Source: Bacillota bacterium (GTDB lineage Bacteria > Bacillota > Clostridia > Christensenellales > SZUA-584). From it: a DNA stretch of 61,456 bases. The notes beneath the pieces were generated by a model. The model made no database searches. It was not told the origin of the DNA and saw nothing but the letters and a program-made list of their open reading frames with translations. The stretch is taken from assembly GCA_023416745.1 (NCBI GenBank), contig JAEZHF010000099.1, positions 1-61,456 of the forward strand. Reading direction: 5' to 3'. Shown one piece after another: positions 1-8,434 of this stretch (the first letter of the stretch is position 1; the number at the start of each line of letters is the position of its first letter). Both the position numbers and the translations under genes were made by a program.

Positions 1-163
1 GACAGACCCTGCCTGTCGGCTTGATAGGGATTCTCGTGCGACCAAGTTTTCCACAAACTATATACTTTTGTGGAGTTCGTTTGCGTCCACGGTGTGAAAT
101 AGTTAATTCTGCGGTGTTGCCTTAATATAAATTGCATCTTTTGCTCTGCTAATAAACTGCAAC
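1..163. other. Left edge without a recognised gene
   Basis: No convincing coding frame is visible. A short inverted repeat around 50-75 (CCACAAA ... TTTGTGG) could be a hairpin. Whatever gene lies to the left is outside the window. Confidence 0.4.
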
Positions 164-193
164 AAAAAGGGCCGCACCCGCAGATACAGCCCT
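164..193 (-). terminator. Terminator after the methyltransferase gene
   Basis: On the minus strand the sequence after the stop codon folds GGGCU against GGCCC and is followed by TTTTTG. The stem is short and imperfect, so strength is uncertain. Confidence 0.45.
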
Positions 194-208
194 CATCATC
201 CTATCCCC

Positions 209-664
209 TCACAGCCACGGCAGCAGCACCTTCCCGCTGTACGCCGTCCACTTCTCGCCGAATATCTTCGACAGCAGCTGCTCCTCCTCGGGCGAGAACA
301 GCCGTGAACCGATATACACCACAATCCCGATCAGCGTACCCAACCACGTGTTCAGCAGAAAGCCCGCCCATGGCAGCACCATCAGCGCCACGCCGACATA
401 AAGCGGATGCTTCATCAGCGCATATGGACCGATGGTAATCAGCTCCTTTTTGGGTATCTTCGTCAGTATCAGCCATACTGTCCAGAACCACAAGATGACG
501 CCCGGAACCAGAATCACGATGGATACCACCGTCAGCCACAGCGGCGGCCCGCACACGGCGAACACCGTTGGAAACAGTATGTTGAGCGCCACACCGGCCA
601 ACAGAAACGGCAGCACGAGAGCGCCGATCTTCTTCCCGTTGCCCACCAGAACTTTCAGCTTCAT
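209..664 (-). CDS. Isoprenylcysteine carboxyl methyltransferase / phospholipid methyltransferase family protein
   Basis: A 151-residue integral membrane protein. The first 80 residues hold two to three hydrophobic helices. They are followed by the family's SAM-binding signature, here GPYALMKHPLYVG, another helix pair, and the closing EEE...FGEKWTAY block seen in ICMT/PEMT-fold proteins. Bacterial members methylate small lipids or unknown membrane substrates, and the substrate cannot be read from the sequence. A GGGAAG ribosome site precedes the ATG. It lies downstream of the comFB-like gene on the same strand (41 bp gap) and may be co-transcribed. The family call is firm; the reaction is not. 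Confidence 0.8.
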   Translation of the reverse strand: MKLKVLVGNGKKIGALVLPFLLAGVALNILFPTVFAVCGPPLWLTVVSIVILVPGVILWFWTVWLILTKIPKKELITIGPYALMKHPLYVGVALMVLPWAGFLLNTWLGTLIGIVVYIGSRLFSPEEEQLLSKIFGEKWTAYSGKVLLPWL

Positions 665-705
665 CGTTCTTCCCGCCTTTTTTGGTATTTTGCTGACTGA
701 ACCCG

Positions 706-987
706 TCAGTGCTGCGGCTGTGCCTGAACGGCCTTTAATGCCTGCAGCACCGATACCGTGAGATCCGTCTTATATTGATACCCCGTCGCGTCCAGCAGCG
801 TCAGCAGTTCGCCCTTCTTGGTGGTCACATAATGCGAATCCAGCTGCTGATTGAGTATAATCGCACAGGCGTCCAGAAAGCACTTCTCGCACTGGCACAT
901 ATCAAAGTCCTTCATTGTGTCGCGCACCTTTTTCCTGACCAGTTGTTCCGTGATGTTCACCAGCAAATAATCGTTGCGTTTTTCCAT
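706..987 (-). CDS. ComFB-like (late competence development) protein
   Basis: A 93-residue protein with the ComFB pattern: an N-terminal helix (NITEQLVRKKV), the cysteine motif CQCEKCFLDACAI, then LNQQLDSHYVTTKKGEL. The clustered cysteines could bind metal. In Bacillus subtilis comFB lies in the competence operon and its role is not established; homologues occur widely without competence genes, and none are visible here. The ATG at 987 is preferred over the in-frame start 30 bases upstream because GGGGGTG lies just before it. Own promoter at 1044-1072. Family call good, function unknown. Confidence 0.75.
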   Translation of the reverse strand: MEKRNDYLLVNITEQLVRKKVRDTMKDFDMCQCEKCFLDACAIILNQQLDSHYVTTKKGELLTLLDATGYQYKTDLTVSVLQALKAVQAQPQH

Positions 988-1043
988 TCCAGCACCCCCG
1001 ATTTTAGTTTGATTCATCGTATATGTCGGGCTTATCCAGAATT

Positions 1044-1072
1044 AAAATATCATGTTTTTTTGACAATATCAA
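1044..1072 (-). promoter_or_regulatory. Sigma-A-type promoter for the ComFB-like gene
   Basis: Minus strand: TTGATA (1067-1072), 17-nt spacer, TATTTT (1044-1049). The expected start of transcription lies about 50 nt before the ATG at 987. Confidence 0.55.
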
Positions 1073-1106
1073 CGCATATCCTTGCGTTTACGCGCTGATT
1101 CACGCA

Positions 1107-1143
1107 AAAACAGGCCATGCCTTACGGGCGATGGCCTGTTTTC
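1107..1143. terminator. Bidirectional hairpin terminator after the pgi/zinc-ribbon pair
   Basis: AAACAGGCCAT pairs with ATGGCCTGTTT around a GC-rich loop, with A and T runs flanking both sides. It ends the minus-strand transcript from pgi and the zinc-ribbon gene. Confidence 0.75.
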
Positions 1144-1151
1144 CTTTTAAT

Positions 1152-1388
1152 CTAAACCGATCCAAGGGAGCCGGGCTTCTTGCTCCACTTCCTTGGCACT
1201 GAGTCCTTGATGTAAGTGCGCAGCAGTGTGCCGCAGTTCACACACAGGTCAGAATAAACCTGCGTGACGCCAACGAGTATTCCCGCATTGTACTTGAGCC
1301 CCACATTCCCCGTCTCCGCGCTCTTTCCCCACGCGATACCCGTTTCAATGTTGTCGCTTCCGCAGTACTGACAACCCAAAGCTTGCAC
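1152..1388 (-). CDS. Small zinc-ribbon protein
   Basis: A 78-residue protein with CQYC near the N-terminus and CVNC about 40 residues later, the spacing of a four-cysteine zinc ribbon, and a basic tail (PRKWSKKPG). No catalytic motif is visible and the specific family was not recognised. It begins 11 bases after the pgi stop codon and probably shares its mRNA. The start is uncertain: the GTG at 1388 directly abuts the AAAGAGG ribosome site, so the in-frame TTG at 1379, which has normal spacing, may be the true start. It could be an RNA- or protein-binding accessory factor, but that is a guess. Confidence 0.6.
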   Translation of the reverse strand: MQALGCQYCGSDNIETGIAWGKSAETGNVGLKYNAGILVGVTQVYSDLCVNCGTLLRTYIKDSVPRKWSKKPGSLGSV

Positions 1389-1399
1389 CCTCTTTCCCG

Positions 1400-2752
1400 T
1401 TACTCCATGACCAGAGCCATATCCTTGGCCGGTCGTGCGTCTAGCTCCGCCTTCTTTTGCTCGAAGCCTGCCTTGCCCATCAGTGCGAACGTGGCCTTTT
1501 TACCCTCCTCGACGCCGGGTTGATCGAACGCGTCGATGTCCAGCATCTCGCCCGCGTAAGCCGTTGCCATCTCGAAGAAATGCAGCAGCGCACCGATGGT
1601 GTAAGCCGACACCTCCGGCAGCGTGATGGTGAGATTGGGCCGGCTGGCCTTGCACAGCGCGTATTCCGTCGAGCTCCGCTCCGCCTCCAGCAGCTGGCCG
1701 AACGTTTTGCCCGCGAGGAACTGCAGGTCCTCTATGTAATCAAACGCCGCGGGGATTGTCAGATCACAGGCGAACTTCTCCACCTTGAGGAACGTGATGA
1801 TCTTGTCGAACGGCCCCTCGGTGTATAATTGAATTTGCGAATGCTGATCCGTCACGCCCAGCGCCTTCACCGGCGTCTGCCCGGCATACACGTCTTTGCC
1901 ATCACGCCCGAAGCGTTTGCCCAAAGACTCCGCCCACAGCTGCGCGTACCAGTCCGACATGTATTTGAGGCTGTCAGCATACGGCAGCATCACGCTGATG
2001 TCAAAGCCCTTGCGCATGCCCAGCACATGCAGCATGGCGAACATCAGCGCCGGGTTGTTGGACTCCTGAATGCACAGCCCATCCATGTACGCCGCGCCTT
2101 CCAGCAGCGCGCGGATGTCGATGCCGCACACCGCCGCGGGCAGCAGGCCCACCGGCGTCAGCTCGGAAAATCGCCCGCCCACATCCGCGGGGATAATGAA
2201 CGTCTTGAGCCCTTCCTCCTTGGCGATGCGGCACAGGTCACCGTTTTTGGCATCCGTCGTCGCTATCACATGGCCGGACAGCGGCAATCCGGCACCCTTA
2301 AGCGCGCCGGCCACATACATCAGCTGCGCCATCGTCTCCGAGGTCTTTCCAGACTTGGTAACCACGTTGAACATCGTCCGCTTCAGGTCCAGCCCGCCGA
2401 ACACGCGCGCAAGCCGCACCGGGTCCACATTGTCCTCCACAAACAGCCTCACCGTTTCATTACCGGTGGCGAGCGCCTGATGCACCGCGATGGGTCCCAG
2501 CGCCGACCCGCCGATGCCCAGCACAACGAAGTTGTCGAAGCTCTCGCGGATATCCTGCGCCGTCGCGATGATATCGTCCAGCTGTGCCGCCTGTCCTTTG
2601 GGCAGGTTGCGAAAACCCAGCGGTTTGCCGCCCAATGCACACCATGCGCTGTTCATCATGTCTTGCGATTGCGCCAGTTCCGCTTTTGTAAAGCCGCCCC
2701 CGCCTGTCATCTCCGCTATCATGTTGTTAAAATCGAACTTCAAACGGCTCAT
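1400..2752 (-). CDS. pgi: Glucose-6-phosphate isomerase
   Basis: Interconverts glucose-6-phosphate and fructose-6-phosphate in glycolysis and gluconeogenesis; cytosolic. The 450-residue length matches the short bacterial PGI type. Visible motifs are LGIGGSALGP (sugar-phosphate-binding SIS domain), NVVTKSGKTSET, the YTEGPFDK region and the C-terminal signature DQPGVEEGKK. The ATG follows a clear AAAGGAGAGG ribosome site. A minus-strand TATAAT lies at 2791-2796, without a convincing -35 box. The downstream zinc-ribbon gene probably shares the transcript. Nothing odd is seen in the protein. Confidence 0.97.
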   Translation of the reverse strand: MSRLKFDFNNMIAEMTGGGGFTKAELAQSQDMMNSAWCALGGKPLGFRNLPKGQAAQLDDIIATAQDIRESFDNFVVLGIGGSALGPIAVHQALATGNETVRLFVEDNVDPVRLARVFGGLDLKRTMFNVVTKSGKTSETMAQLMYVAGALKGAGLPLSGHVIATTDAKNGDLCRIAKEEGLKTFIIPADVGGRFSELTPVGLLPAAVCGIDIRALLEGAAYMDGLCIQESNNPALMFAMLHVLGMRKGFDISVMLPYADSLKYMSDWYAQLWAESLGKRFGRDGKDVYAGQTPVKALGVTDQHSQIQLYTEGPFDKIITFLKVEKFACDLTIPAAFDYIEDLQFLAGKTFGQLLEAERSSTEYALCKASRPNLTITLPEVSAYTIGALLHFFEMATAYAGEMLDIDAFDQPGVEEGKKATFALMGKAGFEQKKAELDARPAKDMALVME

Positions 2753-2883
2753 TGAGTTCCTCTCCTTTGGATAAATCTTGTATTGGCGTTATTATATCCG
2801 TTTTCGCAAGCTTTCGCTACGGTAAATTTCCCTGATTATTTTGTACACGCTTCGCGCATATACATAGCTTTGAGGTGAACAAA

Positions 2884-3405
2884 ATGGAGAAACACAAGGA
2901 TAGGCATACGCTCGCCGCGGCAGCCGGTATCTGCCTGCTGCTCGTCATCGGCGCAGTGGCGCTGGCGGCCACGCTCACACCCTCGTCAGTCGCGGTGTTT
3001 GGAGAATCGGCTACCGTAGACACGGCGCAGCTCTCATTGCATGTACTGGAAGGCTACACCGAATCTCCCATCACCGGCGCAAAGGTGGTGGTGCTGGAAA
3101 CAGGCCAGACATACGAAACGGACCAGAACGGCATGACGGAGGTCATCAAGGTGCCGGTGGTCCGCGATACGCGTTATGACTCGATACTGCAAAAGCCATG
3201 GGGAGAAGTATCGGTCATCATCTATAAAGACGGTTTCGTGCCCTACGCGCTGTTTTACCTTCAGGTCATGCGCGGCCAGACGCGCGAGGGCGTCAAAATA
3301 CTGCTCTTTGAGCAGGGCAGCACGGACAGCGGGGATCCGTTCTCCATCATTGAGGGACCGAGCCGGGTCTGGGTAAACCAGCTCGTCGAGATGTACCAGC
3401 CTTAA
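2884..3405 (+). CDS. Exported or membrane-anchored protein with a carboxypeptidase-regulatory-like domain
   Basis: A 173-residue protein. Residues about 10-32 form one hydrophobic segment after a charged start, so it is a signal anchor or uncleaved signal peptide. The rest (LHVLEGYTESPITGAKVVVLETG...TDQNGMTEV) resembles the small beta-sandwich found in carboxypeptidase regulatory and Cna-B-like domains: a variable linker, then a turn with DQNG and beta strands. No enzyme motif. The ATG at 2884 has GAGGTG at 2872-2877; the GTG inside that ribosome site is not the start. It converges on minE. Function unknown, probably surface-exposed. Confidence 0.6.
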   Translation: MEKHKDRHTLAAAAGICLLLVIGAVALAATLTPSSVAVFGESATVDTAQLSLHVLEGYTESPITGAKVVVLETGQTYETDQNGMTEVIKVPVVRDTRYDSILQKPWGEVSVIIYKDGFVPYALFYLQVMRGQTREGVKILLFEQGSTDSGDPFSIIEGPSRVWVNQLVEMYQP

Positions 3406-3412
3406 GCGCCCA

Positions 3413-3691
3413 TCAGTATCTGTTTGGCCCCAGGCTTTTGATCCTCCTGATGGGAATATTGGCGGTCAGCCTCGTGGCCCCGCTGTTGTGCATGTCAGAC
3501 GAATTCCTGATTTCCACGTCGAAATCGGACTCCACCACCTCGAAATACTTCGAAATGACGGAAAAGATATCCTTTCGAAGCATTTCCATAACATTGCTGG
3601 AAGGCGATGTTCCCGCGCGGTCGTGGATCAGTACAAGCTTGAGGCGTTCTCTCGCCACACTGCTGGAACTGACTTTTTTACCGAATGCCAT
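3413..3691 (-). CDS. minE: Cell division topological specificity factor MinE
   Basis: A 92-residue MinE. The N-terminal ERLKLVLIHDRAG is the MinD-contact helix/strand that releases MinD from the membrane, followed by the dimerising topological-specificity domain (DIFSVISKYFEVVESDFDVEI). It is the last gene of the PBP2-minC-minD-minE run, 11 bases after minD. Having MinE rather than only DivIVA implies an oscillating Min system, as in some Clostridia. C-terminal residues are diverged but the length is normal. Confidence 0.95.
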   Translation of the reverse strand: MAFGKKVSSSSVARERLKLVLIHDRAGTSPSSNVMEMLRKDIFSVISKYFEVVESDFDVEIRNSSDMHNSGATRLTANIPIRRIKSLGPNRY

Positions 3692-3702
3692 AACTACCCC
3701 CC

Positions 3703-4497
3703 TTATTTGCCTCCGAACAGTCTTTTAAGCTTTGCTCCAAAACCACCGTCGTCTTCCAAATCCAAAAGCGGAACCTTTTCACCGAGTATACGCCGGACGA
3801 CATTCCGGTAGGCTTTTCCGGCGAGCGATTTGTCAGACAGCACGATGGGTTCTCCAACGTTGGAAGACCTGATGATCTTCTCATCCTCCGGCACCACACC
3901 GATAAGGCTTATGCCCAGTATATCCAGCGTGTCATCCAGCCCCAGCATGTCGCCACGCCTCACCATATCCGGCCGCATCCGGTTCACCAGCAGCCGCGCA
4001 TCGTCAATGCCGGCTGCGGACAGAAGGCCGATAATCCTGTCGGCATCACGCACAGCGGATACTTCAGGCACCGTCACCACAATGGCTGATTTGGCACCGG
4101 CCACCGCGTTTTTGAACCCCTGCTCGATACCGGCCGGACAGTCAATCAGTATATAGTCAAACTCCTGCTCCAGCTCCGCCACCAGTCTGACCATCTGCTC
4201 GGGATTCACCGCCATCTTGTCCCGCGTTTGCGCGGCAGGCAGAAGAAACAGCCCGTCAAAACGCTTGTCCTTGATCAGCGCCTGCTTGATGCGGCAGGTA
4301 CCTTCCACAACATCCACAAGATCATACACGATGCGGTTTTCAAGGCCCAGCACCACGTCCAGGTTTCGAAGACCGATGTCCGTATCGATCAATACAACTC
4401 TTTTGCCCATATTCGCCAGACCCGAGCCCAGATTGGCTACTGTGGTCGTTTTGCCGACGCCGCCTTTTCCCGATGTCACCACGATGACATTTTGCAT
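3703..4497 (-). CDS. minD: Septum site-determining ATPase MinD
   Basis: A 264-residue ParA/MinD-type ATPase that binds the membrane in its ATP form, recruits MinC and is cycled by MinE to place the division septum. Visible features: the deviant Walker A TSGKGGVGKTTT near the N-terminus, switch DTDIGLRNLD, Walker B DYILIDCPAGIEQG, and a C-terminal amphipathic membrane-targeting helix (GFGAKLKRLFGG). It lies 31 bases after minC. Length and motifs are standard. Confidence 0.97.
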   Translation of the reverse strand: MQNVIVVTSGKGGVGKTTTVANLGSGLANMGKRVVLIDTDIGLRNLDVVLGLENRIVYDLVDVVEGTCRIKQALIKDKRFDGLFLLPAAQTRDKMAVNPEQMVRLVAELEQEFDYILIDCPAGIEQGFKNAVAGAKSAIVVTVPEVSAVRDADRIIGLLSAAGIDDARLLVNRMRPDMVRRGDMLGLDDTLDILGISLIGVVPEDEKIIRSSNVGEPIVLSDKSLAGKAYRNVVRRILGEKVPLLDLEDDGGFGAKLKRLFGGK

Positions 4498-4528
4498 ACA
4501 AACCAGCCCTCCAAATTTGTTTTCAGAT

Positions 4529-5218
4529 TTACTCGGCCCTCAAAATAGCCCTTTTCTGCAGCTTCAAAGGTCTTATCACTATACTGCCCTGCTTGTATTC
4601 GGCCAGTTCCGGCACATCGCCCGGCCTGTCCGACGGAAACACGGCGATCTTGCCGCTGATACGCAGCTGCTTGGGTCCCAAGAAGTTGGCCGCTACCACC
4701 ACGTCGCTGCGGCCCGTCGCGCCCGCGTGCGCCAGCCCGCGCAGCGCGCCCATCACAGCAATGCTGCCGCCGGCAATCACCTCGGCACCATCGTTAACAT
4801 CCCCCAGCACAATAATATCGCCCTCACATTCCACACGCTGGCCGCTGCGCAGCGTGTGTGATACGAAGACGCTTTTTGCATTAAAATACTCTTTGGAAAC
4901 AAGCGATACGCGGTTCGGTGCTTCGGCCGGCGCCTCGTTTGAGGTAACGGCGCCCACTTCCACGAGACTTTCCGGCACCTCGTCCGCATAAGTCACGTTC
5001 TTGATATCATAATCCATCAGGAGCATGCGTCGCAGCTCCTGTTTTTGCGCACGCGACAACGTCTTACCGGAAAACAGCACCTTGACATTCCCGGTAAAAA
5101 AATCCTTATTCTTGGAAAGCTTTTCGCTGACTGACAACTTGATATCTGAATACGACGCAAGCGGCTGCATCGAGATCTCCAGCACACCGCCTGATTTCCC
5201 CTTGATGGTGATGCCCAT
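4529..5218 (-). CDS. minC: Septum site-determining protein MinC
   Basis: A 229-residue FtsZ-polymerisation inhibitor. The N-terminal half (about 1-100) is the variable FtsZ-binding domain. The C-terminal half is the right-handed beta-helix that binds MinD, with SHTLRSGQRVECEGDIIVLGDVN and GGSIAVMGALRGLAHAG as the conserved turns. It lies about 100 bases after the PBP2 stop codon, with no strong terminator seen between, so it is probably on the PBP2 transcript. Divisome and elongation genes are thus transcriptionally coupled. Confidence 0.95.
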   Translation of the reverse strand: MGITIKGKSGGVLEISMQPLASYSDIKLSVSEKLSKNKDFFTGNVKVLFSGKTLSRAQKQELRRMLLMDYDIKNVTYADEVPESLVEVGAVTSNEAPAEAPNRVSLVSKEYFNAKSVFVSHTLRSGQRVECEGDIIVLGDVNDGAEVIAGGSIAVMGALRGLAHAGATGRSDVVVAANFLGPKQLRISGKIAVFPSDRPGDVPELAEYKQGSIVIRPLKLQKRAILRAE

Positions 5219-5320
5219 ATTCCCCCCACCTTTGCCCCTCTAAAAGTATATCGGACAATTTTCTACAAATATGAGCCTTATTCCTGCCTGTGCGCTCAAA
5301 TAGTTTGTTTGAACGGCTGA

Positions 5321-8038
5321 TTAGTAAACCAAAGTGTTGGAATCGGGTATCGTCTGCTCCGCCACGATCTTCTTCTGATCCATATAATACTTAATGATGT
5401 CTTGCGCTACAAACGTGGACAGGCCGCCCTGATAGCCATGCGGCACATAAACCACCACGGCGATCTCCGGCTTCACAGTTGGGTCCAACTCGTCATAGGG
5501 GGCAAAGCACACGAACCAGCTGTTGTTTTCCAGATCGATTGTCGACACCTGCGCCGTTCCCGTCTTGCCGCCGATCTGTTTCGTATATTCGAAATTTATA
5601 AAGTAGTCGGATGCTGTGCCTTCCTCGGCGGATACCACGGAGGACATGCCTTTGATGATGGCATTCAGAAATTCCGGGGGTGCATCCAACGAACCGAAAA
5701 CCTCGGGCTGCTTGTCCAGCACCACCGTACCGTCCTGCGCTACAATCTTGTCCACGATGTTGGCTTGATAGACGGTGCCGCCGTTGACGACGGCCGCCAC
5801 GTAGCGCGCCACCGCGATGGGCGTCACCGCGGTTATGCCCTGTCCAATGCCCGTCGCCACCGTCCGGGTGGGCGTCCACTGCAGCTCCGTCAGCACGCCG
5901 GCAATTTCTCTGGACAGGTTCAGGGACACCTTCTTGGAGATCCCCAGTTCATCAAATAATATGTCGCGAATGTGCTGGCCGATAGTCACATCGTTATCGT
6001 CCACCGTCAGGGCCACGTTGTTTTGTTCTATGGTGTGCCATTGAATGCCCATGAGGTCAACGATCTCGTGGGCTGCACCAAGCACCTGCTCCTCCGTATA
6101 CGAAACCCCCACGCTTTTCGCATACGCTCTGATCTGGTTGGCCACCGAGTTGGGGCCCGTCTCCATCACCAGTTTGGGGAGCGCCGACGCCTGATTATTA
6201 ATGTCCTTGCTGGAATCGTAAAGCAGCTTCTGGCTGCCGATCTGGCCGATCAGCTCACCGGGCAGTTCAATGCCGGTGGACGAAGCCAGCCCGAATTTTT
6301 CACCCCATTTGCTGAGCAGATCTATGCCCATACGTCCCGCCAGCGTATAGAAATAGAAGTTGCAGCTGTGCTCGAGGCCTTCCACAATAGTTTGATTGGC
6401 ATGATCCACGAGATAGTTGTGTTTCTTCCAGCATTTGGGCGCATTCTTGACATCGCTCTCCAGAATACCTTCCGTATATGTGCCCTGGCAATCGATCTCT
6501 TCGGTTAGTGTCGTGCCCTTTTTCTCGTCGATCTTCCCTTCCATCAGCGCGCCCAAGCCCGTCACCATCTTGAATATGGAACCCGGTGTGGCACGGCTGG
6601 CAATGGCCTTGTTGAACAGCGGCGCTGCCGGATCATCCTTAAAGGCCTGATATATTTCATCACTGATGCCCCCGGTAAACAGGTTCAGGTCATAAGACGG
6701 GTAGCTCGCCATCGACAGAACCTCACCGGTATCCACCTTCATAACCACCGCTGCGCCCGATGCAGCTAGGTCCAGTTCGCTGATATCCTTGATGTCCTTG
6801 TATTTTTGTTTTTTCGGTTCCAGTTTTCTGTCATTATCAAAAGCTTGAACCTGCGCCGCATGGATCCTCGGTATGTTGTCCGCCAGGGACTTCTCCACCG
6901 CCATCTGCATCGGTATGTCCAGCGTCAGCATCACGTTGTAGCCCTGAGACGGTTCGGTGGACGACAAAACGTTCTGCACCACCGCCATGTTGTCGATCTC
7001 CACTTCCTGCCTGCCCTGCCGCTCGGAGTAGTTGCCGGTGAGATACGCCTCCATCGATTTTTCGACGCCTTCCACGCCGATCAGGTCGTCCACGCTGTAG
7101 CCCATCGCCAGCAGTCCGCCGGAAGCCTGTCCGTTCTTGGCCTCTTTCTTTTTCTGAGCCACTGTCTGCAGCATGGCGCTGACCTGTTCGTCAGTGTATC
7201 CGAAATCCTTGAGGCTTTTGGCGGTTTGGGTACCGACAGGCGCATCCGCCTCAATCCCGTAGTCTCTCAGCGTATCCTCAGTAATGCGTCCCAGATATCC
7301 AATGATGTGCGCAGCCACGGCGTCGCGCGGATAGATGCGCACTGTACTGTCTTCGATGCTCATACCCTCCAGCTCTGCTCGCTGGGTTTCAATCTCAGCC
7401 ACTGTCTGAATGTCCACGTCATAAGCCACATCCACCGGATTGTAGGCCACCCACGACGACAGCTGGACATCCTGCCAAATGGATAGTATCTTTCGGGCTT
7501 CCTCGTAGCCCATCTCGGTGGGTATTTTGTATTTGTTGCGCAGGAACAGGTAGATCTGCTCCGCCGTTTTAAGGCTGTCGCTGGTCACATACATGTTCTT
7601 GCGCCATTCCGCCTCGCGTTTCTCTTTGTATTCTTCCTTGATGTCGCCCCAGTCGAAATAATACCCGCCTGTTTTATCGTTGTGCTTGATCGCAAATGTA
7701 TCCACCGACTTGCCACCATTTTTTTCCACAATGGCTATGGTCTGCATGATGATGGACGTGTAGTATGCGCGGTCCGTCTCGGTGTTTTTGGAGGGATCGC
7801 GGTAAAACTGAACGTTATAGGCCTTTTGATCGTACGCTAAAGGCAGGCCGCTGCGGTCCAGTATGCTGCCCCGCGCGCCTGAAACGGTGATGACGCGCTT
7901 GGGCAGCACGGCTGCCGCCGCTGCCAGCTCTTCACCCTTTACCAGCGTTAAATGGATCAGTTGTACAAAGAGTACAACGAAAAGTCCCAGCGTAACGATG
8001 CCGAAAACGATAAATCTGTTGCGGATATTGGCGTTCAT
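5321..8038 (-). CDS. mrdA: Penicillin-binding protein 2 (elongation-specific transpeptidase)
   Basis: Class B PBP that cross-links peptidoglycan during cell elongation with RodA and MreCD. One N-terminal membrane helix (about 10-30) is followed by a long pedestal domain. The transpeptidase domain has SIFK (SxxK nucleophile, near residue 485), SCN (near 560) and KTGTA (near 826). At 905 residues it is well above the usual 600-700. Part of the excess is about 125 residues between LPGE and GIGQG inside the catalytic domain, where most relatives have a few tens. It heads the minC-minD-minE operon; an extended -10 promoter lies at 8089-8097. Confidence 0.93.
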   Translation of the reverse strand: MNANIRNRFIVFGIVTLGLFVVLFVQLIHLTLVKGEELAAAAAVLPKRVITVSGARGSILDRSGLPLAYDQKAYNVQFYRDPSKNTETDRAYYTSIIMQTIAIVEKNGGKSVDTFAIKHNDKTGGYYFDWGDIKEEYKEKREAEWRKNMYVTSDSLKTAEQIYLFLRNKYKIPTEMGYEEARKILSIWQDVQLSSWVAYNPVDVAYDVDIQTVAEIETQRAELEGMSIEDSTVRIYPRDAVAAHIIGYLGRITEDTLRDYGIEADAPVGTQTAKSLKDFGYTDEQVSAMLQTVAQKKKEAKNGQASGGLLAMGYSVDDLIGVEGVEKSMEAYLTGNYSERQGRQEVEIDNMAVVQNVLSSTEPSQGYNVMLTLDIPMQMAVEKSLADNIPRIHAAQVQAFDNDRKLEPKKQKYKDIKDISELDLAASGAAVVMKVDTGEVLSMASYPSYDLNLFTGGISDEIYQAFKDDPAAPLFNKAIASRATPGSIFKMVTGLGALMEGKIDEKKGTTLTEEIDCQGTYTEGILESDVKNAPKCWKKHNYLVDHANQTIVEGLEHSCNFYFYTLAGRMGIDLLSKWGEKFGLASSTGIELPGELIGQIGSQKLLYDSSKDINNQASALPKLVMETGPNSVANQIRAYAKSVGVSYTEEQVLGAAHEIVDLMGIQWHTIEQNNVALTVDDNDVTIGQHIRDILFDELGISKKVSLNLSREIAGVLTELQWTPTRTVATGIGQGITAVTPIAVARYVAAVVNGGTVYQANIVDKIVAQDGTVVLDKQPEVFGSLDAPPEFLNAIIKGMSSVVSAEEGTASDYFINFEYTKQIGGKTGTAQVSTIDLENNSWFVCFAPYDELDPTVKPEIAVVVYVPHGYQGGLSTFVAQDIIKYYMDQKKIVAEQTIPDSNTLVY

Positions 8039-8088
8039 GCTCTATTTAAACTCTCCAAAGACTTGTATTCACCACAACCAACATCAGC

Positions 8089-8097
8089 ATTATACCA
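8089..8097 (-). promoter_or_regulatory. Extended -10 promoter for the PBP2-min operon
   Basis: Minus strand TGGTATAAT, an extended -10 box with no recognisable -35, about 50 nt before the PBP2 start codon. It overlaps the region from which glnA is transcribed in the other direction. Confidence 0.5.
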
Positions 8098-8154
8098 CAC
8101 AATTGACTGCGGCGTTAAAATGGTCTTAAGAATTTGCAATTTATTTAAAAAGTA

Positions 8155-8184
8155 TTGCAATGAGCAGCCCATCTATGCTATGTT
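8155..8184 (+). promoter_or_regulatory. Candidate upstream glnA promoter
   Basis: TTGCAA (8155-8160), an 18-nt spacer ending in TGC, and TATGTT (8179-8184): a plausible extended -10 promoter. It would start a transcript near 8191 that meets a terminator at 8212-8242 before reaching glnA. Confidence 0.4.
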
Positions 8185-8211
8185 TGTTTATATTGAACAC
8201 GGATGACGATG

Positions 8212-8242
8212 ATGTCAGGCATGGCTTTCCCAAGCTGTTCTG
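8212..8242 (+). terminator. Intrinsic terminator inside the glnA leader
   Basis: ATGTCAG (8212-8218) pairs with CTGACAT (8230-8236), followed by seven T residues. No plus-strand gene lies upstream within the window, so it is either an attenuator for glnA or the end of a short RNA. A small hairpin UGAC-GAUGAU-GUCA (8204-8217) overlaps its 5' arm and would exclude it. Confidence 0.65.
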
Positions 8243-8351
8243 ACATTTTTTTATGAATTGATATTTCAATGAACAAGCACCTGGCTCCCGGTCTGCCTCT
8301 GGCTGCGCGGTCGTTTAAAAGGAGCAAGGGCGAATCTGAAGATTATTTTGT

Positions 8352-8380
8352 TTTTCTTATTCCCCGAAAGAGGGTATAAT
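8352..8380 (+). promoter_or_regulatory. Candidate proximal glnA promoter
   Basis: A perfect TATAAT at 8375-8380 lies about 55 nt before the glnA start. The -35 position (8352-8357, TTTTCT) is poor, as expected if activation is needed. The remaining leader (8243-8351) shows no gene. Confidence 0.4.
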
Positions 8381-8434
8381 TGTAATCATCAGGCGACTTA
8401 AAAGTGTTAAATATATGTCAAAGGAGTTTTTGAA

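Noticed and set aside
1829..2755. Long plus-strand open frame opposite pgi
   Set aside because: Arg/His/Gln-rich antisense shadow of a G+C-rich gene; pgi is clear on the other strand.
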